Shown piece by piece: positions 56,515 through 64,000 of a stretch of 64,000 nucleotides of DNA. How positions within the stretch are numbered: position 1 is the first letter of the stretch; the number at the start of each line of letters is the position of its first letter. Below the pieces are notes generated by a model, which did not search any database, was not told the origin of the DNA, and saw nothing but the letters and a program-made list of their open reading frames with translations. The stretch is taken from assembly GCA_018902385.1 (NCBI GenBank), contig JABSSW010000004.1:186001-250000 (forward strand). The letters run 5' to 3'. Origin of the DNA: Physcia stellaris (lineage: Eukaryota; Ascomycota; Lecanoromycetes; Caliciales; Physciaceae). Both the position numbers and the translations under genes were made by a program.

Positions 56515-58774
56515 ATGGCACCTAACAAAATACTATGTGTGGCTGAAAAACCCTCAATTGCCAAAGCTGTCGCTCAACATCTTGCTGGTGGTAATGTCAA
56601 TACCGTGAGTTTGTGCCAATGACCGTCTTCTCGTGTAAGCTCATGTGGGATTAGAGAAGTATTCAAGGCAATCAATACGTCAAAAATTACGAATTCGACT
56701 TCTCCTTCGGCCCACCATGGGGGAATTGTTCTGTGACAATGACCAGTGTCCTAGGCCACCTCACGGAGGTTGACTTCTCCCAAAATTACCGCAAATGGCA
56801 CTCCTGTGCACCCGCGCAGCTGTTCGAAGCTCCTATCGAGACGACTGTAGCTAAGGTCTGCACGCTGCTAAGATTTATGGTCTTCTGTTGATGATTACGA
56901 AGGACAAAGGACCCATTGCTGACAACGTCACTAAACAAGCCCGGTACGCCAAAGCTCTTTTCATCTGGACCGACTGTGATCGTGAGGGCGAACACATTGG
57001 GTCCGAAGTTCGGCAGGCGGCTCTCGAAGGTAATCGGAGACTACAGGTCAAACGTGCGAGATTCAGCAATACTGAGAGAGCGTAAATGCCATCGAGCTCA
57101 TCTCAGAAGCATCTTTGCTGACCCTGCGATAGCCACGTTATTCGAGCTGCGCAGAATCCCATAGATATGGATGACCGACAGGTTACGGCGGTTAGCGCAA
57201 GGATTGAACTTGATCTGCGGCTCGGAGCTGCTTTTACCAGGTACCAAACGCTTACTCTCAGAGAGATGGGTGGTGACTTAGCGGACCGATTGATAAGCTA
57301 CGGTCAGTCGTCTACCCCCTTCAATTTTGACGTCCGTCGGCTAACCATTGTCAGGTTCGTGTCAATTCCCGACCCTGGGCTTCGTTGTAGATCGATATTT
57401 CCGAGTCAAGAATTTTGTACCAGAAAAGTTTTGGAGCATCAAGGTCGACCAGCTGCGGGACGACATCAAAGTAACTTTCTCTTGGCGCCGCCATCGGTTG
57501 TTCGACCGAGGATCTGTTATTATCCTCTTCGAGAGATGTCTGGCAGCTAGGACTGCGAGAGTCTCGAAGACGCAGAGAAAGCCGACAAGCAAGTGGAGGC
57601 CCCTGCCATTGACCACTGTTGAACTGCAGAAATTGGGTAGTATGTTCCTAAGGATGGATAGTCAGAAAGTCATGAAAGTTAGAGCAGCTGAACACCACCA
57701 AATCCAGAAGCTAATCTCTTGTCAGGTAGCCGAAGACCTCTACAACAAGGGCTGGATTAGTTACCCACGTACAGAAACTGATCAATTTGATAAGGGTATA
57801 GATCTCAGAGCGCTTATTCAGAAGCAAGCTCAAGATCAGCATTGGGGGCCTCATGCTCACGGGTAAGACCTCTTTTTCGTCAGTTCAATGGTTTTTGAGC
57901 CAACGCACTTTAACCGCAGGTTACTCAACGGAAACTTCAAGCAGCCGCGCGGCGGTAGGAATAACGACCAAGCTCATCCTCCTATTCACCCTGTCAACTA
58001 TGTTTCACCTGGTTCCCTCGGTCAAGACGAAAGAAAGGTGTATGAATTCGTAGTCAGGAGATTCCTTGCTTGCTGTTCCGAGGATGCCAAAGGCGAGCTG
58101 ACAACTATCGAAATCGAATATGGAGATGAGACTTTCTTTGCCAACGGTTTGATTGTGCTACAGAGGAATTATCTGGAGGTCTATCCATACGAGAAATGGG
58201 AGAGCAGCCAGCACTTACCAAATTTTGTCCTGCATGAGACCTTTGAGCCAACAGAAGCCAATATTACCGAGGGTGAAACAACTCCTCCTGGTTACTTAAC
58301 GGAGCCTGAATTGATCAGTTTGATGGATGCAAATGGCATAGGTACGGATGCAACTATGGCTGAGCATATCAGCAAGATCAAAGACAGGGAATATGTGATA
58401 ACGCAGCCTCGAGGGGGTGGAGGCAGAGGACGTGGGGCCGGCAGTTCAGTTCAGCAATTCATACCTACTACCCTCGGAGTCGCTTTGATCGAAGGCTATG
58501 ACAACATCGGGCTTGACACTAGTCTTGGTAAGCCTTTTCTGAGAAAGGAGATGGAAGCCAAGATGAGGGAGATCTGTGCGGGCACTAAAAGTAGGAACGA
58601 CTTTGTTCACGAGACTCTCGATCAGTATAGGGCAGCCTTCGTAAGGATCCAGCAGCAGGTGGCTGTGCTTAGAGCGGTAGGTATTTTAATCTTATTAACA
58701 CAACATTACGTGAAGCTAATCCTAATCTTCCATAATAGGCTTGCAGGAAATATGTCTTTGGAATCCAGCCGTGA
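56515..58774 (+). CDS. TOP3: DNA topoisomerase III (type IA)
   Basis: Eight exons (56515-56604, 56655-56855, 56903-57081, 57133-57302, 57355-57677, 57726-57862, 57920-58676, 58739-58774) give about 630 residues. The Toprim domain starts ILCVAEKPSIAKAVAQHLAG and holds the metal-binding DCDREGEHIG. The core continues ARIELDLRLGAAFTRYQTLT and SCQFPTLGFVVDRYFRVKNF, then the catalytic tyrosine in GWISYPRTETDQF (about residue 334), HPPIHPVNY and LMDANGIGTDATMAEHI. A Gly/Arg-rich loop GGGGRGRGAG lies near the end. Top3 works with the Sgs1/BLM helicase and Rmi1 to dissolve double Holliday junctions. The last 12 codons (ACRKYVFGIQP) come from a small exon; reading through the intron would give a different, less family-like tail. 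Converges on the zinc-finger gene 73 bp away. Confidence 0.94.
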
Positions 58775-58847
58775 TCCAAGACTGTTGGACGTGGAGAACA
58801 ATTTAGAGCTAGCTCGCTATTAGTGTATGCTGCAAACAACAATGCCT

Positions 58848-59990
58848 TCATGGGCGACGACTGGGCGGAAGCTTGCAGAGCTTGAGAGCAGCTTCGAAAT
58901 CCAGGTACCCCAAAGAGATACGCGATCGCTCCAGCAGGTCGTCAGTATCTTCTTCCAGGTGCACTCGGTCGCAATGCGAACGGTACGTTTCTGCTTTGAG
59001 CCAGACTTTGTCTTTCTTCGGACATTGTTCAGCTGCACAAGCGTACCCCTTGAACGGCCCTTGATGCAAGTGCGCATGTGCTGATTGAAGATGTCGGACA
59101 AGGTCTATGTTATTATCGAAGCCAGGATGAGTACACAGAGGTACTTGACAGCGGAGATGAACTCTGACATGCTCGAGCTGGTGTATCCTGTTCGAAGACT
59201 CAGCAAATGAACGACGTGTTTTATAGCAAGGCGTGACTTACTTATGCTCATCTTCATCCCTCCATTTAACCTCGCAGTCTGGGTAACGACACCGATAGCG
59301 AGCGATTTTGTTCGAGGCGCTAGAAGCTCCATCCCGATCACCGGGTAAGAAAACGACGTACGATGCTGGTACATCCATTGTGGGGGGAATTTGTCTCTTT
59401 GGAATGCCTAGTAGGTAAATTTGGAGCTGGTCGCAGTTGGGATCCAAGCCGTGAAGCAGCGCGTTCTCCATGTACCAGGCCTCGTTGACATCTCCTGCGT
59501 GCTCAATACTAGACGGTGTTCTCTGAGGGTCCTCGAGGCTATAAGTCCGTCGCTTGACATTCAGTGGAGCTGGAACATCTTGATTGTTCCCTCGGACTGG
59601 AATTGGAACGCTCATTGTCCGCCTAACGGAATCTTGACCATGTTGCCATTGACGGGCAGGCAGACTGAGATGGCCTGGGCGTGCAACTTCTTCGTCAATC
59701 GAATCGGACATGCTTGATCTGTCCGAGATATCATAGTAAGTTGAGTCTCTTTCATAAGAACTTCGCGTTGACGTCGATTTTCGTCTAAGTGCCGAACTTC
59801 TCCTCAAGGACAACGGCGATGTTGAAGACCGCGGTGTCACTGCGCCCTCGTCGATGCTGAGGTCGTCAAACGTGTCTTCGCTGGAAACATCCCATTGACG
59901 AACATTGCTGTCGTCTTCACCAGTCAATGGAATGGGCGCGGGACTGGGTTCGGTATCACCCTCCTCTTGTAAGCCAGATCTTCGAACCAT
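58848..59990 (-). CDS. C2H2-type zinc-finger protein, uncharacterised
   Basis: Two minus-strand exons (59242-59990, 58848-59187) give about 362 residues. The first 180 residues are Ser/Asp-rich and disordered. Around residues 235-330 lie three finger-like units: CRYPDCEVKWRDEDEHKIHQ with following histidines, CQVPLCTHPGFDNNIDLVRH with QSAHAH, and CAAEQCPKKDKVWLKAETYR with HCDRVH. The spacing is looser than in classical C2H2 fingers, and the last unit resembles fungal finger proteins with C-X4-C cores. The first join (AA/G) restores the first finger's histidines. A nuclear DNA-binding role is inferred, not shown. The stop lies only 73 bp from the TOP3 stop. Confidence 0.8.
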
Positions 59991-62556
59991 TTTGAAGTCG
60001 AGTATGCGAGTGCTCAGTGATACCCCATCTCTTGAGTCTGTAGTGCTTCGGGCAAACAGTGCATCACTCGAATCACCAGCAGGTCAGTATATTCATGTAT
60101 GATCCTTCGTACACCAAATCCATATCGATGATTCAGGTCTGACCGCGCCTCGAAAAAGGCGCCGCTGGGATGCGCTGACCGACATTTTGGGACAAGGAAG
60201 TATGCTTTGTGCTACAAACAGATACATGACCATTTTCCAAAGAGGATTATCCCCCAAATGATGCTATGGAGCGGAAAGATACACAGCCCCAGTCGGCTAA
60301 TCAAGAATCCAGCATCATGCGTTGTGACATGCACTGCGAGAACTGACACCTCCTAGGTACCTAGGATCATGAACACCATTGCAAGTTTCGGAATCAAGTC
60401 TTTCACCCTACCAACAACAGCAGCATCCGACCAATAAAGCAACGAGTGATAGGATGAATTGTTCCTTCTGACCACGTTCCAGGTCTTTCTTGTCAATCGT
60501 ACCGCGAAAAGTTATCTTTCGTCATAGCACTTGTTGGGTGCGGCCAACGAGGCAGTGCAAAACAACACGAACGAGACCGAGATATATTTAGATCACAGAA
60601 CAGCAAAATGCATGCAAAGGATCCTGCAAATCTCCCGCCATGTGTAGATTGTCAGAAGGCTATTTGAAATTATCCAGAATCGATTTCGAAGGCTCAAATG
60701 TATTGGTCGCACAGACTGAAGGTCACCGCCCACGGAACCGCTTACACCATGCCTCATAGACCCACCAGGCCCAATACATGCAAGCTTCATTGGTCGCTTT
60801 CGAGATCGCACCTCTTGCACATTTGGCCTTCATCATTACCAAGGTCCCATTCCACGATTCAAGATGACATGGCCGCAGTCCTTCGGTGGAGTGGTAGATG
60901 AATGAGCTTACCTTAGCTGTGGATGTCAGCTTCAACCGAACTTCGCCTCTTGTCGAAGGATCCCTACGTTTAGATGTGCTTACACATGAAGTATCTCATG
61001 AATGTAGAATCTCCAAGATAACAAAGAAAAACGATGCGACAAAAGGCCATCTCCTGTACCAGCGGCTTGGCACCATACTCCATGATGCTGAGAAAGTCAA
61101 CAGGCCAGATGCCAGGTAAGACGAGGATCACCGGTCATCTTTCTTTAATCAACTACTCGATATTTGTTGATGATATACATGTACCTCTGCCCTCTTAGTG
61201 GACTTGGACCTTCCAAACCACATTATTTGTTCCCTTAATCGGCCACTGCCCTGCCATGCTCTCATATAGCAAGCGAATTCTCTACCTCCTCTGTGTATCT
61301 AGTCCTTCTGGCTAAAGCATGCCGCATTACATGCCTGACTATTCATCCAACACAGGTTCGCCGATACGGATTGTGGGGCCGCTGACTTACATAAATTGAG
61401 GCATTGCTTAGCCACGCATCAAAACCTAGAGGATTCACATGACATCTTGAACCTCTCAGACTTAGTCATTTACGCCTTTCGACCTCCTTAGTCGCCTTGA
61501 CTCGTACGACCTTCGCCTCACTGCTGACAACTTAGGGTGAGATGCAGAGTGTTGATTGCGGAAGACATACATGCAGTCTCAACATTGTAGCCAACTGTCC
61601 AGATGCCGGAATTTCTTTCATGCATGAAGTGCAACAGCTATCCCAGGGCTTGGACGAAGCTCTGAAATCCATGCTGAGCACAGCCTGACGGCCATCCATC
61701 AATTTTGACGCAATGATAAGCGAAAGGCTCAAGTCGCGTCAAGATTATATACCCTTCGTTCCACAGCGGGTAGATGTCAAGACCAATGAACAGTCTACGC
61801 TCTCGAGGAAGGCAGTTCGAAGGAACTTAATCTTTGAATGGGGTAATTGCACCATGGCAGGCTATGACATCTCAGGTCCATGGGCAACAATCTCGATGGT
61901 CGCTCTACTTGTCTATGATACTACCAGGAACCGATGCAGAACCGTAAAGCAAATAGGATCTACCCGCAGAAACGGAATCCCCCGAAGCCCCATCGCGTAC
62001 GACGGGGTGCTAGCGATCCTTCTGAGTACTTCCTCAGGACTCTTGACCTTTGGAGTAGTCGATATCTACGATGCGAACGAGCGGCTCCAGCTTTGCCCCT
62101 TGCCCTACTGGTTCAGAAATTCCGGCCCTGTCACCCTAACAATTGTTTCTTGATTCATCATCTGGAAAATCTGACAGAGGTTGTGACGTACAGATCACAG
62201 TTCTTTTCGAGTTCAAAGTCTACTTTACAGTTGTTGACTGTTGATAAGGTAGTCGTGAGCGGAGTTGGTGAGTGGGATAACTAACGCTAATCTTAGTGCT
62301 ATCGATAGTAAGGTCCGCACGCTAGAGCCGTTCCTGCATTTACATCACCATTCCCGTCCCAGCCGGGCCAGCCCTGATCTTGCGACTTTACGTTTTCACG
62401 CCTTTGGCAATGCTAGAAGGACGTCGCATTGGGTGCAGAAGATCGAGGATCAGGTGAAAAACTAATCACTCGACTTGCAAATCCAGCAACCCTTCATCGA
62501 ACCACCCACGAACAGGGGCGCATCCTCTTTCAGAAGCTATTTCACATCGCAGCAAA
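59991..62556. other. 2.6 kb without a recognisable gene
   Basis: The longest non-retroelement stretch without a supported gene. The longest frame (61713-62153, 146 codons, plus strand) has one hydrophobic segment but no family similarity I can see and no clear splice partners. A 16-bp perfect palindrome TCCTAGGTACCTAGGA is at 60351-60366. The right end should hold the photolyase promoter. Confidence 0.5.
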
Positions 62557-64000
62557 ATGACTGGCAAGCCCAGGGTCATATATTGGTTTAGGACTGATCT
62601 TCGCTTGCACGATTCGCCCGCGCTCAAAGCCGCATTAGATCTCAAGCCAGAATGTCTATATCCAGTATGGTGCTGGGATCCACATTATGTCTACCGCGCA
62701 AGGGTAGGACCTAACCGATGGCAGTATCTGTGAGCGCAAGATTTTTCCATAGGCGGCCTCTGCTAATTGGTACATTCATCCAGACTTGATTGCCAATCCG
62801 ATCTTTCGAAATCAATAACGAAGCTCAATTCCAAATCCAAGCTCTTCGTTGTCCGGGAAGCACCGCAGACGGTTCTGCCGAAGCTCTTCAACGCATGGAA
62901 GATATCACATCTAGTCTTCGAGAAAGACACGGACGCTTATGCTCGAGAAAGAGACGAGAAGGTCATGGAGCTGGCGAGAGAGGCTGGTGTGAAGGTCATT
63001 GTCAAAATGGGAAGGACGTTGTATGATCCAGACGAGCTGGTAAAGGCCAATGGAGGAAAGCCCACAATGAGCATTACCCAGGTGGAACATGTACGACGGC
63101 CCATATCTAGGCGTCAGTTGGTCCTACTGACTTTATCTAGGCGGCGAAGAAGCTTGGTGATATACCACGCCCTATTCCAGCCCCTAAATCACTGCCCGAC
63201 CCTGGTGACACCACACTTGACATCCCGCAAGAGCGCCCCTCCCAAGAACCAGACATCAATGCGCCCCAACGCTCCGAGCCCGAAACCTCCTACACCAACC
63301 TCGCCGGTCCAGATGGCACATTCTCCGTCCCAACCTTCTCAGAACTCGGCCTCAAACCCGCCACCACCCCCCACCGCGGCGGCGAAACCCTCGCCCTCTC
63401 AACCCTCGACTCCATAATCGCCAACGAAAGCTACACAGCAACATTCTCCAAACCATCTACCGCACCCACAGCCTTCTCCCCACAATCCACAACCCTCCTC
63501 TCCCCCACCACCACTTCGGCTCCCTCTCCGTCCGCCTCCTCTACTGGCGCGCGCACGACACCATGGAAGCCTACCGCCGCAAAGGCAAACAACCCTCCAC
63601 GATCCCCACCAACCTCCTCGGCCAACTGCTCTTCCGAGACATGTATTTCGGCGCCCAAGCCGCCCTGGGCTACTCCTTCGCGCAAACAGTCGGCAACTCG
63701 CACTGCAGATTCGTGCCCTGGCACCTCCCCTCCACCACCTCCCCCACCAACGGCTTCATCACAGGCAAGTACACCATCACCTCCGCCTTGCACGAAACCT
63801 GGTACCAGCGCTGGAAATACGGCCGCACGGGCTTCCCCTGGATCGACGCCCTGATGCGACAGCTGCGCCGCGAAGGCTGGATCCACCACCTCGGCCGACA
63901 CGCCGTGGCCTGCTTCCTGACGCGGGGCGGCTGCTACATCGACTGGGAGCGCGGGGCGGAGGTCTTCGAGGAGTGGCTCCTGGACCACGAGACGGCGTGC
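62557..64000 (+). CDS. (6-4) photolyase / cryptochrome, 3' end beyond window, with an apparent one-base gap
   Basis: Exons 62557-62729, 62784-63090 and 63141 to beyond the right edge. The photolyase alpha/beta domain (RVIYWFRTDLRLHDSPAL, VWCWDPHYVYRARVGPNRW, VFEKDTDAYARERDEKV) is followed by the FAD-binding domain (LLGQLLFRDMYFGAQAA, WKYGRTGFPWIDALMRQL, GWIHHLGRHAVACFLTRGG). The HHLGRH segment holds the histidines typical of (6-4) photolyases and animal-type cryptochromes. It should repair (6-4) pyrimidine photoproducts with blue light, or act as a light sensor. In exon 3 the frame breaks at a run of five C (63502-63506): TTLLSP and HHHFGSLSVRLLYW are one base out of phase, so one C seems missing. 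Everything after is intact to the edge. Confidence 0.9.

Noticed and set aside
61713-62153. 146-codon plus-strand frame with one hydrophobic stretch
   Set aside because: No recognised domain and no promoter or splice support; kept only as a note in the gap region.
63431-63988. 185-codon minus-strand frame rich in Gly, Val and Ala
   Set aside because: Antisense shadow of the photolyase FAD domain, which reads clearly on the plus strand.

Overview
This window comes from a filamentous ascomycete (Pezizomycotina) nuclear genome. Protein genes sit close together and carry many short GT-AG introns, mostly 45-65 bp with recognisable branch points. The gene set is typical of these fungi, and two strongly AT-rich islands made of decayed LTR retrotransposons interrupt otherwise GC-balanced sequence. 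I cannot fix the order or species from sequence alone.

Layout. 1-3457: a broken Ty3/Gypsy element on the minus strand, running off the left edge. 3974-4419: a small secreted protein. 5705-8125: a TBC-domain Rab GAP. 8522-10557: a ferric-reductase-like flavocytochrome. 10755-13033: a complete but decayed LTR element with 144-bp LTRs and a perfect 5-bp target duplication. From 13.6 to 32 kb lies a dense housekeeping block: myotubularin phosphatase, ribosomal protein S3, PP2A scaffold subunit, Phe-tRNA synthetase beta subunit, glycogenin, Clu1 and a HUT1-type nucleotide-sugar transporter. 32.3-35.3 kb: two copies of a small TA-flanked inverted-repeat element bracket a GH20 hexosaminidase. 35.6-45.2 kb is accessory: a short-chain dehydrogenase, a 12-TM MFS transporter and a large NACHT (NLR-like) protein. 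46.5-51 kb: a low-complexity conserved protein and tRNA 2'-phosphotransferase. 51.9-54 kb is a decaying patch: a damaged 14-TM MFS transporter and an internally deleted biotin carboxylase. 54.5-64 kb: a CxxC-repeat protein, DNA topoisomerase III, a zinc-finger protein, a 2.6-kb stretch with no recognisable gene, and a (6-4) photolyase cut by the right edge.

The housekeeping genes do not form an operon-like unit; several pairs are divergent (myotubularin/RPS3, PP2A-A/FRS1, Clu1/HUT1) or convergent (RPS3/PP2A-A, FRS1/glycogenin, TOP3/zinc finger). Two results stand out. First, comparing the two LTRs of the 10.7-13.0 kb element shows that every transition difference lies in a CpT or CpC context and none in CpA or CpG. 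This is unlike canonical RIP, and the same composition is seen in both AT islands. Second, three conserved genes each lack exactly one base in a C run, which looks like assembly homopolymer error rather than gene loss. All exon boundaries were worked out by hand from splice signals, reading frame and remembered family sequences; none was checked by alignment.
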